A stretch of 64,000 nt of DNA, from positions 94,396 to 158,395 of the forward strand of contig NZ_FOZX01000012.1 of the NCBI RefSeq assembly GCF_900116135.1. Reading direction: 5' to 3'. The translations under genes were made by a program, and so were the position numbers. The DNA comes from Saccharopolyspora flava. GTDB taxonomy: Bacteria > Actinomycetota > Actinomycetes > Mycobacteriales > Pseudonocardiaceae. The notes beneath the pieces are model-generated. The model was not told the origin of the DNA. It ran no database searches and worked only from the letters and a program-made list of their open reading frames with translations. This document shows positions 7,071 through 17,500 of this stretch, in pieces (the stretch's first letter is position 1; every line of letters starts with the position of its first letter).

Positions 7071-8582
7071 TCAGATCGCGTTGTGGCCGTGCGGAACGGC
7101 CGTTCCCCGAGCGTGCTCGGCGAACGTGCTCAGCTGGGACTGGCGCAGCGCCGCCCGCTGCTCGCGGGTCTGCATCCCGTTGACGGCCTCGGTGCTGTGC
7201 GAGTACGCCTCGATCACGTTGGCCAGGCCCTTGGCGTTGCGCTCCAGCGCGACGTGGTCGATGTTGCCGAGGTGATCGCCGGGCTGGTGGTAGTTCGGGT
7301 CGAACGCGACGCCCGCGGTGCCGCCCCACTTGGCCGCCTGGGCCTCGGTCTTGACCTCCTCGGCGCCGGTGAACAGGCCGCCCGCCGGGATGCCGTTGGC
7401 GATGAACTCGCCGTAGTCGGAGCGCCCGTCGAAGTCGGTGCCCTCCAGCTCCACGCCCTGCGCGGCCATCGCCGCGGTCAGGTCCTGCTCGATCTGCCCC
7501 GAGCCCTGCGGTCCCGGTCCCGAGCCGACGCCGTCGGAGTCGTCGCCGTCGTAGGCGAGGTAGGCGGCGTTCGGCGAACCGATCATGTCGAAGTTCAGGT
7601 ACAGGGCGATGTCGAGCTGCTGCTCGAAGGTCAGGCTCTGCACGTACTTCGTGGAGCCGACCAGGCCGGACTCCTCCGCGCCCCACCAGGCGAAGCGGAC
7701 CGCGTTCTCCGACTGCGGGCTGCCGCCCATGCGCAGCGCGGTCTCCAGCAGCCCGGCGCTGCCGCTGCCGTTGTCGTTGATGCCCGGTCCCTCCGGCACG
7801 CTGTCGAGGTGCGCGCCGGCCATCACGACGTTGTCCGGGCGGCCGGTGCGGGTCTGGGCGACGACGTTGCGGGTGGTGACGGTCTCCAGCCGCGACTGGA
7901 CGTCCAGCTTCACCTCGGCGCCCGCCTGCCCGGCCAGGGCCTGCCCGACCTGCATGGACGTGCCGGCGCTGGGGATGCGCGCATCGGCGGGGTCGCCGAG
8001 CGTGCCGTTGAGCGGGCCCTCGACGTTGTTGTAGATGATCACACCCACGGCGCCCGCGTCGGCCGCGACCTGCTGCTTCTCGGCGAAGGTGCAGGAGCCG
8101 CGCTGGATCAGCGCGACCGAGCCCGCCACGTCGGGACCGAAGTCGGTGGCCTCGCAGCCCGGCGTGTCGTCGACGGCGGCGACCGACAGCGGCGCGGTGA
8201 TGCCGCCCTGCGGGGTGGCCGGGGAGTACTCCAGCGCGTCGCCCTCGGTGGGCTGACCGGCGACCGCGAGGCTGAAGGAGTCCAGGTAGAAGGCGTCGTA
8301 GGTGAACTCCGGCGTGGTCACGTCGAAACCCGCGCCGCGCAGCTTGCCCGCCACGTAGTCGACGCTCGCCTCGTAGCCGGGCAGCCCGGAGGCGCGGTTG
8401 CCGTCGTTGAGGTCGGCGATGCGCTGCAACGCGACCAGGTGTCGGTTCACCGCGTCGCCGGTGACCCGGTCACCGAGTCCCGCGGGGGCGGCCGAGGCCG
8501 GGGCGATGGCGACCAGCGCGGCCGCGCAGGTGGCGGCCAGCGCCGCCGCGGTGCGTCTGGGTGTGATGGTTCGCGAACTCAT
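7071..8582 (-). CDS. Secreted M28 zinc aminopeptidase with PA domain
   Basis: The 503-residue precursor starts with a signal peptide (RR, hydrophobic core, ASAAPA cleavage region near residue 32). A protease-associated domain spans about residues 125-230 (RGSCTFAEKQQVAADAGAVG). The M28 catalytic domain follows, with probable di-zinc ligands His258 and Asp270 (GAHLDSVPEGPGINDNGSGS), Glu303/304 (WWGAEESGLVG), Asp332 and His432 (YHQPGDHL), as in Streptomyces griseus aminopeptidase. It probably releases N-terminal amino acids outside the cell. The start at 8582 is fixed by the signal peptide and a GGGGGAG ribosome-binding site; longer frames lack support. Confidence 0.93.
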   Translation of the reverse strand: MSSRTITPRRTAAALAATCAAALVAIAPASAAPAGLGDRVTGDAVNRHLVALQRIADLNDGNRASGLPGYEASVDYVAGKLRGAGFDVTTPEFTYDAFYLDSFSLAVAGQPTEGDALEYSPATPQGGITAPLSVAAVDDTPGCEATDFGPDVAGSVALIQRGSCTFAEKQQVAADAGAVGVIIYNNVEGPLNGTLGDPADARIPSAGTSMQVGQALAGQAGAEVKLDVQSRLETVTTRNVVAQTRTGRPDNVVMAGAHLDSVPEGPGINDNGSGSAGLLETALRMGGSPQSENAVRFAWWGAEESGLVGSTKYVQSLTFEQQLDIALYLNFDMIGSPNAAYLAYDGDDSDGVGSGPGPQGSGQIEQDLTAAMAAQGVELEGTDFDGRSDYGEFIANGIPAGGLFTGAEEVKTEAQAAKWGGTAGVAFDPNYHQPGDHLGNIDHVALERNAKGLANVIEAYSHSTEAVNGMQTREQRAALRQSQLSTFAEHARGTAVPHGHNAI

Positions 8583-8733
8583 CCTGCTCCCCCGTTTTGA
8601 GTGGAATGGGTGAATGAGGCTCCCAGTCAAGCGAAACCCGAACGAGTTCAGAAGTGGGAATGTTTCCCGTTTTTCCCGCCCGGTCCCGGGTTCTCGGTTT
8701 TCGCTCCGCCCGAGGCTGACTACCGTCACGGGC

Positions 8734-9711
8734 ATGCATGGGATTTCAATCAGCGAGCCGGGCGGCCCCGACGTTCTGGTGTGGACGGAGCACCCGGACC
8801 CCGAACCCGGCCCCGGCGAGGTCGTCATCGACATCGCCGCCGGTGCCGTCAACCGCGCCGATCTCGCTCAGCGCCAAGGCAACTACCCGCCGCCGAAGGG
8901 CGCAAGCGACATCCCCGGACTGGAGTGTTCCGGCACCATCGCCGAGATCGGTGACGGCGTCACCGGCTGGAACGTCGGCGACGAGGTGTGCGCGCTGCTC
9001 GCGGGCGGCGGCTACGCCGAGCGGGTCGCGGTCCCGGCCGCGCAGGTGCTGCCCAAGCCCGACGGCGTGGACCTGGTGGAGGCGGCGGGCATCCCCGAGG
9101 TCGCCTGCACGGTCTGGTCGAACGTGGTGATGGAGGCCGGTCTCCGCGAGGGGCACCTGTTCCTGGTGCACGGCGGCGCGGGCGGCATCGGCACCTGCGC
9201 CATCCAGGTCGCCAAGGCGCTGGGCGCGCGGGTCGCGGCGACCGCGGGATCGGCGGAGAGCCGGGCGCTGTGCGCGGAGCTGGGCGCGGACCCGGTGATC
9301 TCCTACCGCGACGAGGACTTCGTCGAGGTCGTCAAGGAGCTCGGCGGCGCGAACGTCATCCTGGACAACATGGGAGCGTCCTACTTGGACCGCAACCTCT
9401 CGGCGCTGGCGCCCGACGGGTTCCTGGCGGTGATCGGCATGCAGGGCGGCGCCAAGGCCGAGCTGAACATGGGCAAGATGCTGATGAAGCGGCTGCGGAT
9501 GTCGATGCTCGGGCTGCGCGGCCGTCCCGTCGAGGGCCCGAACGGCAAGGCCCGGATCGTCGCCGACGTGCGCGAGCGCCTCTGGCCGCTGGTCGAAGCG
9601 GGGAAGGTCCGGATGCCGGTGCACGCCCGCGTCCCGATGGCCGAGGCCTCCCGCGCCCACGCCACCCTCGAAGCAGGCGACGTCCGGGGCAAGATCCTCC
9701 TGGTGCGCTGA
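8734..9711 (+). CDS. NAD(P)H quinone oxidoreductase, zeta-crystallin/QOR type
   Basis: The 325-residue MDR-family protein begins MHGISISEPGGPDVLVW. It has the GroES-like N-terminal half and the nucleotide-binding motif GGAGGIGTCAIQVAKALGA near residue 150, but no catalytic-zinc cysteine pattern, as in quinone oxidoreductases. It probably passes electrons from NADPH to quinones or enones. The mycobacterial counterpart at this locus is Rv3777, next to the Rv3778c-type gene, as here. ATG at 8734 lies 7 nt after TACCGT (8721-8726). Confidence 0.9.
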   Translation: MHGISISEPGGPDVLVWTEHPDPEPGPGEVVIDIAAGAVNRADLAQRQGNYPPPKGASDIPGLECSGTIAEIGDGVTGWNVGDEVCALLAGGGYAERVAVPAAQVLPKPDGVDLVEAAGIPEVACTVWSNVVMEAGLREGHLFLVHGGAGGIGTCAIQVAKALGARVAATAGSAESRALCAELGADPVISYRDEDFVEVVKELGGANVILDNMGASYLDRNLSALAPDGFLAVIGMQGGAKAELNMGKMLMKRLRMSMLGLRGRPVEGPNGKARIVADVRERLWPLVEAGKVRMPVHARVPMAEASRAHATLEAGDVRGKILLVR

Positions 9712-9761
9712 GGACGCGGATGTCGCGCGCGGGTCCGGCCCCGCGCGGCATTCCCGCCCGC

Positions 9762-10973
9762 TCAGGTGAGGGTCGAGACCGCCTGGAGGAGCAGGTCGAT
9801 CTCCGCGGTGCTGGTGTAGTGGGCCAGGCCCACGCGCACGGCCCCGCCCACCTCGGCCGCGCCCAGGGCCGCGAACACGCCGTGGCTGCCGGGGTCGGCG
9901 AAGGCGCAGATGCCCTGGTCGGCGAGGTGCGCGACCGCGTCCTCGGCCTTCACTCCGTTGACGGTGAAGGCCACCGCCGGGATGCGCCGCATCGAGTCGC
10001 CGATGAGCACCACGTCGTCGATCCTGCGCAGCCCGCTGGTGAGGGAGCTCAGCAGCCCGGCCTGGTAGGACTTCACCGCGCGCAGCGAGGTCAGCAGCCG
10101 CTCGCGGCGGGGGCCGACGGCGGCGTCGTCGAGCCCGGCGAGGTAGTCCACCGAGGCGACCAGGCCCGCCAGCAGCGGCAGCGCGTGCGGGCCCATCTCC
10201 AGCCGCTCCGGGCCGCGGGCGCTGTGGTCCAGCGCCACCGACGGCAGGTGGTCGAGCATCGCCGGGTCGCGGAACGCCAGCGCGCCCACCTGCGGACCGC
10301 CCCACGCGGAGGCGTTGACGGCGACGACGTCGGCGCCGAGCTCGGTGATGTCCAGCGGCACGAACGGGGCCGCCGCGGAGGCGTCGACGACCAGCAGCGC
10401 GTCGTGCTCCTCGGCGGCTTCGGCGACCGGGCGCAGGTCCGGCCGGGTGCCGACCGCGCCGGAGGCGGCGGTGACCGCCACGACCTTGGTGCGCGGGGTG
10501 ACCAGCTCACCGTACTGCCAGGTCGGCAGCTCGCAGGTCTCGATGTCGATCTCCGCCCAGCGCACGGTGGAGCCGGAGCGCTGGGCGGCGCGCTGCCACG
10601 GGTCGACGTTGGCGGGCGAGTCGAGGCGGGACACCACGACGTCGTCGCCGATCATCCAGCCGTCGCCGAGCGCGTCGGCGAGCCGCCCGAGGAGCACGGC
10701 CGAGTTCGGCCCGAGCACCACCCCGGACGGCTTGGCACCTACGAGATCCGCGATCGCACGACGGGCGGCCTCCACGATCGCCTCGGCGCGCTGCGACGCG
10801 GGGAAGTTCCCGCCAGGCCCGGACACCGGGGCCCGCAGCGCCGTCGACGCCGCCGTGGCCACCTGCTCGGGAACCTGCATGCCCGCCGGGGCGTCCAGGT
10901 GCACCCACCCGTCGCCGAGCGCGGGGAAGAGTCCGCGAACCGCCGCGACGTCGAACGCCATGGTCGAAGACAT
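9762..10973 (-). CDS. Class V aminotransferase-fold protein lacking the PLP lysine
   Basis: The 403-residue protein has the cysteine-desulfurase-like fold of subfamily TIGR01976 and corresponds in position to mycobacterial Rv3778c. The N-terminal HLDAPAGMQVP and the cofactor strand LLVVDASAAAPFVPLDI are recognisable, with the Asp that contacts the pyridine nitrogen. Where class V enzymes carry the Schiff-base lysine (usually YK or HK before a GP turn), this protein has NASAWGGPQVGALAF with alanine. It may be a non-catalytic or altered-cofactor relative. The frame is intact. It converges on the QOR gene. Confidence 0.8.
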   Translation of the reverse strand: MSSTMAFDVAAVRGLFPALGDGWVHLDAPAGMQVPEQVATAASTALRAPVSGPGGNFPASQRAEAIVEAARRAIADLVGAKPSGVVLGPNSAVLLGRLADALGDGWMIGDDVVVSRLDSPANVDPWQRAAQRSGSTVRWAEIDIETCELPTWQYGELVTPRTKVVAVTAASGAVGTRPDLRPVAEAAEEHDALLVVDASAAAPFVPLDITELGADVVAVNASAWGGPQVGALAFRDPAMLDHLPSVALDHSARGPERLEMGPHALPLLAGLVASVDYLAGLDDAAVGPRRERLLTSLRAVKSYQAGLLSSLTSGLRRIDDVVLIGDSMRRIPAVAFTVNGVKAEDAVAHLADQGICAFADPGSHGVFAALGAAEVGGAVRVGLAHYTSTAEIDLLLQAVSTLT

Positions 10974-11097
10974 TACGCAAGCGCGGGCCGCGTTTCCGCC
11001 TCCGGGTGTCCATTACCGCATCACTCGTGATCCGTTTCCCCAGCGCTGCGGGCGAGTCGGGGCGACCGGCCGCGCGCGGGCGCGGCAGACTGGAAGC

Positions 11098-11643
11098 ATG
11101 GGAGGCATGAACGAACAACAGCGCCCGCAGGTGTTCGTGGTCGGCGAGGACGGCAACCCCGTCGGCGCCGCCTCGTCCGACGCCGCCGCCGAGGCGGGCG
11201 ACGAGGCCCCGGAGCAGGGCGAGGACATCAACGGCATGGTCGAGCAGCCGGCCAAGGTGATGCGCATCGGCACGATGATCAAGCAGCTGCTGGAGGAGGT
11301 CCGCCAGGCCCCGCTGGACGAGGCCAGCCGCAGCAGGCTCAAGGAGATCCACCAGTCCTCGATCCGGGAGCTGGAGCAGGGTCTGGCGCCGGAGCTCATC
11401 GAGGAGCTGGAGCGGCTGTCGCTGCCGTTCGCGCAGGAGAGCACGCCGTCGGACGCCGAGCTGCGGATCGCCCAGGCCCAGCTGGTGGGCTGGCTGGAGG
11501 GCCTGTTCCACGGCCTGCAGACGGCCCTGTTCGCCCAGCAGATGGCCGCGCGGGCCCAGCTGGAGCAGATGCGGCGCGGCCTGCCCGCGGGATCCGGCGA
11601 AGCGGACATGGGTCCGCTGAAGGGCACTGGGCAGTACCTCTAA
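11098..11643 (+). CDS. bpa: Bacterial proteasome activator Bpa (PafE)
   Basis: The 181-residue protein has a variable acidic N-terminus, then VEQPAKVMRIGTMIKQLLEE and a four-helix bundle including AELRIAQAQLVGWLEGLFHG. It ends in GTGQYL. The GQYL tail docks into pockets on the 20S proteasome ring and opens the gate without ATP. The locus order (QOR, aminotransferase-like, Bpa, galactan exporter) resembles mycobacterial Rv3777-Rv3783. ATG at 11098 or 11107 could be the start. No proteasome subunit genes are in the window. Confidence 0.93.
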   Translation: MGGMNEQQRPQVFVVGEDGNPVGAASSDAAAEAGDEAPEQGEDINGMVEQPAKVMRIGTMIKQLLEEVRQAPLDEASRSRLKEIHQSSIRELEQGLAPELIEELERLSLPFAQESTPSDAELRIAQAQLVGWLEGLFHGLQTALFAQQMAARAQLEQMRRGLPAGSGEADMGPLKGTGQYL

Positions 11644-11736
11644 CCGCTCACGGGGTAACGGTAGGTAGCGCCCGACGTCAAGCGGGCGCTACCCCTTCGA
11701 GTGATGCCCAGGCCGAGTGTGCGCAGCCGTGGTCGG

Positions 11737-11742
11737 TACTCT
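11737..11742 (+). promoter_or_regulatory. -10 box of the wzm-wzt-glfT1 operon
   Basis: TACTCT lies 7 nt before the GTG start at 11750, with no Shine-Dalgarno in between. A leaderless mRNA beginning at or next to the GTG fits. A -35 match is weak. Confidence 0.5.
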
Positions 11743-11749
11743 TTCGCTC

Positions 11750-12613
11750 GTGCATGCTACGAGCACGCTAGACCGACCTCCGGCGCCGTCTGAGATCTCG
11801 CCGCGGTCCTGGCGAAAAGCGTTCAAGGACATCCGTGACGCCCTCGGCCAGCGACAGCTGTGGGCGCATCTGGGCTGGCAGGACATCAAGCAGCGCTATC
11901 GGCGCTCCGTCATCGGCCCGCTGTGGATCACCATCAGCATGGCCGTCACGGTCACCGCACTCGGTCTGCTGTACTCGCAGCTGTTCGGGCAGCCGCTGGC
12001 CGAGCACCTGCCCTACCTGGCCGTGGGCTTCATCGTGTGGGGCTTCATCGGCAACTGCGTCAACGACGGCTCCGAGGTCTTCATCTCCAACGAGGGCCTG
12101 ATCAAGCAGCTCCCCGCGCCCGTGAGCATCCACGTGCTGCGGCTGCTGTGGCGGCAGGTGCTGTTCTTCGCGCACAACCTCGTCGTCTACTTCGTGCTGC
12201 TGTTCGTCTTCCCGCACCCGCTGAGCTGGACGGTGCTGCTGGCGATCCCGGCGTTCGCGCTCATCGCGGTCAACGGCGCCTGGGTGATCCTGGTGGTCGG
12301 CACCATCTCCACCCGGTTCCGCGACATCCCGCCGGTGACCCAGAGCATCGTGCAGCTGATGTTCTTCATGACCCCGATCGTGTGGAACTACGACCAGTTC
12401 AAGTCGAACCCGAACCCGGCGATCGCCGAGCGCGCGAAGCTCGCCGAGATCAACCCGTTCATGCACTTCCTGGAGATCATCCGGCAGCCCATGCTCGGCA
12501 GCCCCATCGCCTGGCACCACTGGCTGGTGTGCGGCGCGATCACCGTCGTCGGCTGGGCCTTGGCGCTGATCGTGCTGCGCAACTACCGTGCCCGTGTCTC
12601 CTACTGGGTCTGA
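11750..12613 (+). CDS. wzm: Galactan ABC exporter permease
   Basis: The 287-residue protein is an ABC-2 type polysaccharide exporter permease. The N-terminus has the short amphipathic stretch LGWQDIKQRYRRSVIGPLW, typical of O-antigen/galactan exporters, followed by about six membrane segments and the conserved loop NEGLIKQLPAPVSIHVLRLL. With the ATPase encoded next, it should flip lipid-linked galactan across the membrane, as proposed for mycobacterial Rv3783/Rv3781. A longer frame from 11717 is rejected because the -10 box lies inside it. Confidence 0.93.
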   Translation: MHATSTLDRPPAPSEISPRSWRKAFKDIRDALGQRQLWAHLGWQDIKQRYRRSVIGPLWITISMAVTVTALGLLYSQLFGQPLAEHLPYLAVGFIVWGFIGNCVNDGSEVFISNEGLIKQLPAPVSIHVLRLLWRQVLFFAHNLVVYFVLLFVFPHPLSWTVLLAIPAFALIAVNGAWVILVVGTISTRFRDIPPVTQSIVQLMFFMTPIVWNYDQFKSNPNPAIAERAKLAEINPFMHFLEIIRQPMLGSPIAWHHWLVCGAITVVGWALALIVLRNYRARVSYWV

Positions 12614-12630
12614 GTGAGGCCGAATACACC

Positions 12631-13449
12631 ATGGTCAGCATCGACGTATGGAACGCGGCGGTCGACTTCCCGATCTTCGACGCGAAGTCCCGCTCGCTGA
12701 AGAAGGCCGTGCTCGGCCGCGCCGGCGGCAAGATCGGCACCGACAGCCGGGTGCCGGTGATCGAGGCGCTGCACGACATCAACATGTCGCTGCGCGAAGG
12801 GGACCGGGTCGCGCTGGTCGGCCACAACGGCGCGGGCAAGTCCACGCTGCTGCGGCTGCTGTCGGGCATCTACGAGCCGACCCGGGGCAGCGCCCGCGTG
12901 GTCGGCAAGGTCGCGCCGGTCTTCGACCTCGGCGTGGGCATGGACCCGGAGATCTCCGGCTACGAGAACATCATCATCCGCGGCCTCTTCCTGGGCATGT
13001 CCCGCAAGGAGATGGAGAAGCGGATCGACGACATCGCCGAGTTCACCGAGCTGGGCGACTACCTGGCGATGCCGCTGCGCACCTACTCCACCGGCATGCG
13101 GGTCCGGCTCGCGCTGGGCGTGGTGACCTCGATCGACCCCGAGATCCTGATCCTGGACGAGGGCATCGGCGCGGTCGACGCGGAGTTCCTGGAGAAGGCG
13201 CGGGACCGCCTCAACGATCTCGTCAAGCGATCCGGCATGCTTGTCTTCGCCTCGCACTCCGACGAATTCCTCGTCGAGCTGTGCAGCACCGCGATCTGGA
13301 TGGACAAGGGCGGTATTCGCGAAGAGGGCTCGCTGCGCGAGGTCTTGACGCACTACAAGGGGTACGACCCCTTCAACAACCTGAGTGAGGAAACCCTGGC
13401 CCGGATCGGCGAATCCCGGGCCACGATCGGGAGCAAAGAAGGCTCATGA
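12631..13449 (+). CDS. wzt: Galactan ABC exporter ATPase
   Basis: The 272-residue ABC ATPase has Walker A GHNGAGKST, signature YSTGMRVRLA, and Walker B ILILDEGIGAVD. The chain ends soon after the ATPase domain, so it lacks the C-terminal carbohydrate-binding domain of some Wzt proteins, like the mycobacterial form. ATG at 12631 is 17 bp after wzm, with GTGAGG as a weak ribosome-binding site. It powers lipid-linked galactan export. Its stop overlaps the glfT1 start (ATGA). Confidence 0.94.
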   Translation: MVSIDVWNAAVDFPIFDAKSRSLKKAVLGRAGGKIGTDSRVPVIEALHDINMSLREGDRVALVGHNGAGKSTLLRLLSGIYEPTRGSARVVGKVAPVFDLGVGMDPEISGYENIIIRGLFLGMSRKEMEKRIDDIAEFTELGDYLAMPLRTYSTGMRVRLALGVVTSIDPEILILDEGIGAVDAEFLEKARDRLNDLVKRSGMLVFASHSDEFLVELCSTAIWMDKGGIREEGSLREVLTHYKGYDPFNNLSEETLARIGESRATIGSKEGS

Positions 13450-14357
13450 GCACCGACTCCGCGCAGCAGCTGCCGGCCGGATCCGTAGTCGCGGTCATCG
13501 TCACCAGGCACCGTCGCGAGCTGCTGGCCGAGTCCCTGAAGGTCATCGCGAGCCAGACGCGGCTGCCGGACCACCTGGTCGTGGTCGACAACGGCCCGGA
13601 CCAGTCGGCCTCGGACGTGGTCGACGACTGCCCGGTGCCCTCCACCTACATCGCCTCGCAGCGCAACCTCGGCGGTGCCGGTGGTTTCGCGCTGGGCATG
13701 CTGACGGCGCTGTCGCTGGGCGCGGAGTGGGTGTGGCTGGGCGATGACGACGGCCGCCCGGCCGACGAGCACGCGCTGTCGACGCTGCTGGAGGTCGCCG
13801 AGAAGCGCCGCTTGGCCGCGGTGTCGCCGGTGGTGGTCAACATCGACACCCCGGACACGCTGGCGTTCCCGCTGCGTCGCGGCCTGACCTGGAAGCGCAA
13901 GGTCAGCGAGCTGCCGGAGGAGTTCCTGCCGGGCATCGCCTCGCTGTTCAACGGCGCGCTGTTCCGGGCGAGCACGCTGGACGTGGTGGGCGTTCCGGAC
14001 TACCGGCTGTTCTTCCGCGGCGACGAGGTGGAGATCCACCGCCGCCTGGTGCGCTCGGGCCTGCCGTTCGGCACCACGTTCCGCACGAAGTTCCTGCACC
14101 CGGACGGGTCGGCGGAGTTCAAGCCGATGCTGGGCGGCCGGTTCCACGCCCAGGACCCGTCGGACGACAACAAGCGCTACTACACCTACCGCAACCGCGG
14201 TTACCTGCTCTCGCAGCCGGGGATGCGCAAGATCGGCGCCCTCGAGGTGGTGCGGTTCGGCCTGTACTTCGTGGTGCAGCGCAAGGACCCGAAGGCGTTC
14301 CGCGAGTGGCTGCGGCTGGTGATCCAGGGACGCAAGGAGCGGTTCTTCCGCCGCTGA
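13446..14357 (+). CDS. glfT1: Galactofuranosyltransferase GlfT1 (GT2)
   Basis: The 303-residue cytosolic GT2 enzyme has the nucleotide-binding start VVAVIVTRHRRELLAESL, the acidic motif LGDDDGRP for UDP/metal binding near residue 100, FNGALFRAS, and FFRGDEVEIHRRL as probable catalytic region. It should add the first galactofuranose residues to the rhamnosyl-GlcNAc decaprenyl-diphosphate linker, as Rv3782 does. The ATGA overlap with wzt implies coupled translation. A strong terminator follows. Confidence 0.92.
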   Translation: MSTDSAQQLPAGSVVAVIVTRHRRELLAESLKVIASQTRLPDHLVVVDNGPDQSASDVVDDCPVPSTYIASQRNLGGAGGFALGMLTALSLGAEWVWLGDDDGRPADEHALSTLLEVAEKRRLAAVSPVVVNIDTPDTLAFPLRRGLTWKRKVSELPEEFLPGIASLFNGALFRASTLDVVGVPDYRLFFRGDEVEIHRRLVRSGLPFGTTFRTKFLHPDGSAEFKPMLGGRFHAQDPSDDNKRYYTYRNRGYLLSQPGMRKIGALEVVRFGLYFVVQRKDPKAFREWLRLVIQGRKERFFRR

Positions 14358-14372
14358 TCCGATCAGCGCACC

Positions 14373-14410
14373 GAGCGGTCGTCGTCGCGCACGACGGCCG
14401 CTCGCTTTTT
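14373..14410 (+). terminator. Rho-independent terminator of wzm-wzt-glfT1
   Basis: GAGCGGTCGTCGT (14373-14385) pairs with ACGACGGCCGCTC (14391-14403) with one wobble, followed by GCTTTTT. Confidence 0.9.
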
Positions 14411-14573
14411 ACGCGGACTTCACACCGGACTCGATAACCGGAAGATCACGGGACGCTGAGACGCGCCTGAGATCGAACTGAGTTCGCAGCTCACGGCGTT
14501 ACCCCTGGTGTCGATTCGCACACCGCCGGAATGCCGCGAAAGCGCTCGGACCAGCAACTACTATTCTCCCTTC

Positions 14574-17500
14574 GTGCTCAGTGGCCAGGATGACAGCCGC
14601 CGAACGGACGACCCTTCGGCAGACAACGGGACCGACCGCGCTCGACCGTCGGCCAAGCGGTTGAAGCTCTTCGCCTCCGTTCTGGGCCTGCTGGGCACGG
14701 TCCTCGCGCTGGCGATTCCGTTCCTCCCCGTCAACTACGACGTCACGACCCTGAAATGGCCGACGTCGGAGGGGACGAAGTCGGTGTCGGCCCCGCTGGT
14801 GGCCTACTCGCCTCTGTGGCTCAACGCCGAGGTGCCGTGCGCCTCGGCGCGCAGCCTGGACGCGCGCACCACCGGCCCGGCCGTGCTGCTGAGCACCAAC
14901 CCGCCGTCGTCGGACTACGGCAAGCTGACCGGCCTGACGCTGCAGGTCGACAACGGCCAGCTGACGCTGCTGACCAAGGGCCAGCAGGTGGGCACGGCCC
15001 CGATGCCCGCGGGCGACTGCTCGATCTCGCTGCACTCCGACGGCAACGGCAGCACCGCGAGCGTCGGCGACCAGTCCATCGCGAACATGCGCGGTGACCA
15101 GCGCCCGCAGCTGACCGGCATCTACTCCAGCATCGACGACCAGCGCGACGACGTGAACGGCCTGTCGTTCGAGGCCCGGGTCGACACCCGCTACGAGAGC
15201 CAGGCGACGCCGCTGAAGCTGGCGGCGATGGCGCTGGCGGTGCTGACGTTCATCGGCTCGGTGGTGTGCCTGCGGCGCCTGGACGTGCGCGCGGGCCGCC
15301 GTCCCCCGAAGTGGCTGGCGGTCGGCTGGTGGAAGCCGACGTTCCGCGACGTCGCGGTCATCGGATCGCTGCTGGTGTGGTGGGTCATCGGGGCGATGAC
15401 CTCGGACGACGGCTACATCCTCAACATCGCGCGGGCGCGCGAGAGCTTCGGCTACGTCAGCAACTACTACCGCTGGTTCGGTGCCCCGGAGGCGCCGTTC
15501 GGCTGGTTCTACGAGCTGTACTCGGTGTGGGTGCAGATCTCCACGGCGACGCCGTGGGTGCGGTTGCCCGCCCTGCTGATGGGCATCGTCAGCTGGCTGC
15601 TGATCTCCCGCGAGGTGCTGCCGCGACTCGGCCAGCAGGTGCGGCGCTCCAACGCCGCCGGCTGGGCCGCCGCCGCCGTGTTCCTGGCGTTCTGGCTGCC
15701 CTACGACAACGGTCTGCGGCCCGAGCCGGTCGTGGTGCTGTTCTCGCTGCTGGCGCTGTGCGCGGTGGAGCGCGCGGTGGCCACCGACCGGCTGATGCCC
15801 GCGGCGCTGGGCCTGGTCGTGGCGGCGCTGTCGGTGGGCGCGAACCCGCACGGCATGGTGTCGGTGCTGCCGTTCGTGGCGGCGCTGAAGCCGCTGTTCC
15901 GGCTGGTCCGCAAGCGCGCGATGGAGTTCGGCTGGCTGCCGGTGCTGGCACCGATCGCCTCCTCCGGGTTCGTGATCCTGGCGCTGGTGTTCGCCGACCA
16001 GACCTGGCAGTCGGTGATGGACGCGACCGAGCTGCGCACCGACGTCGGCCCCAGCCAGAGCTGGTACGAGGAGCTGAGCCGCTACAACCTGCTGTTCAGC
16101 CCCACCCCGGACGGGTCGATGACGCGGCGCTTCCCGGTGCTGCTGGTGATCCTGTGCCTGGCGACGTGCGCGGTGGTGCTGCTGCGCCGCGGCCGGATCC
16201 GGGGTGCGGCGCTGGGCCCGAGCCGCCGCCTGCTGGCGATCAGCGCCATGTCGTTCGGCGTGCTCGTGCTGACCCCCACCAAGTGGTCGCACCACTTCGG
16301 CATCTTCGCCGCCGTCGGCGGCGCGCTGGCCGCGCTGACGGCGCTGGCGACGAGCAGCACGGTGCTGCGGTCGAAGCGGAACCGGGCGGCGTTCTTCGCC
16401 GGCCTGATGGTGATCCTCGCGTTCGCGGCGACCGGCCCGAACGCCTGGTGGTACGTCTCGGGCTGGGGCGTGCCCTGGTACAACATGCCGCCGCAGCTCA
16501 AGGGCAAGCACCTGAGCACGGTGCTGCTGATCATCGCGTTCATCGCCCTGGTCGTGGCGTTCATCGAGCACCTGCGCATCGATGAGCACAACCCGAAGGT
16601 CGTCGACGAGCGGTTCAACCGCGAGGAGGGCCGCAGCCGGGCGCTGCGGATGGGCACGGCCCCGCTGTCGATCATCTGCGCGCTGCTGGTGCTGTTCGAG
16701 CTCGCGAACTTCGGCAAGGTGATCCAGAAGCAGTGGGGCAGCTACAGCCTCGGCGCGGACAACATCAAGCAGATCGTGGGCAGCAGCTGCGGCCTCTCCG
16801 ACTACATCTACGTCGAGACCAACCCCCAGTCCGGGATGCTGCGGGTCTCCTCCGACCAGCCGTCGGTGGCGGCCCCGTCCGAGGACAAGGACATCGGGGT
16901 CCCGCCCAAGCGCCTCCAGGACAAGGAGGACGCCCAGCAGTACATGAAGGCCAAGCTGCAGGGCTTCAACCGCCCCGGCCTGCCGCCGGGCGACGGCACC
17001 GACCCGCAGGAACCGAACTGGAAGCCCCCGCACCAGTTCGGCAACGACAACGCCCCGGTCTGGGGCAGCTACGACTCGGCCGCCGTGGGCACCGGGGAGC
17101 TGCGCACCCAGTGGTACGACCTGCCCGAGCGCGCGCAGAAGGGCGAGGTCCCGGTCGTGCTGTCGCTGGCGGGCGCCGAGCTCGGGGCGAACTCGGTGGC
17201 GCTGGAGTTCGGGCACGACACCCCGAACGGCTTCCTGATCACCGAGCGCAAGTACGTGGTGCAGCCGGAAGGCAGCCCCGGCTGGCGGGACTTCCGCTAC
17301 ACGCTCGGCGGCAAGTCCGAAGGCGCCACCAAGATGCGCGTCGTCGCCGTCGACAACGCCCTCGGCCCGAACGGGTGGGTCGCGGTCAGCGCCCCGCGCG
17401 CCCCGCAGCTGGTCAACATGACCGACTTCGTCGGTGACCAGCCCACGTTCGTCGAGTGGACGGCGGCCCTGGTGCACCCGTGCCTGCAACTGCCGGGCGT

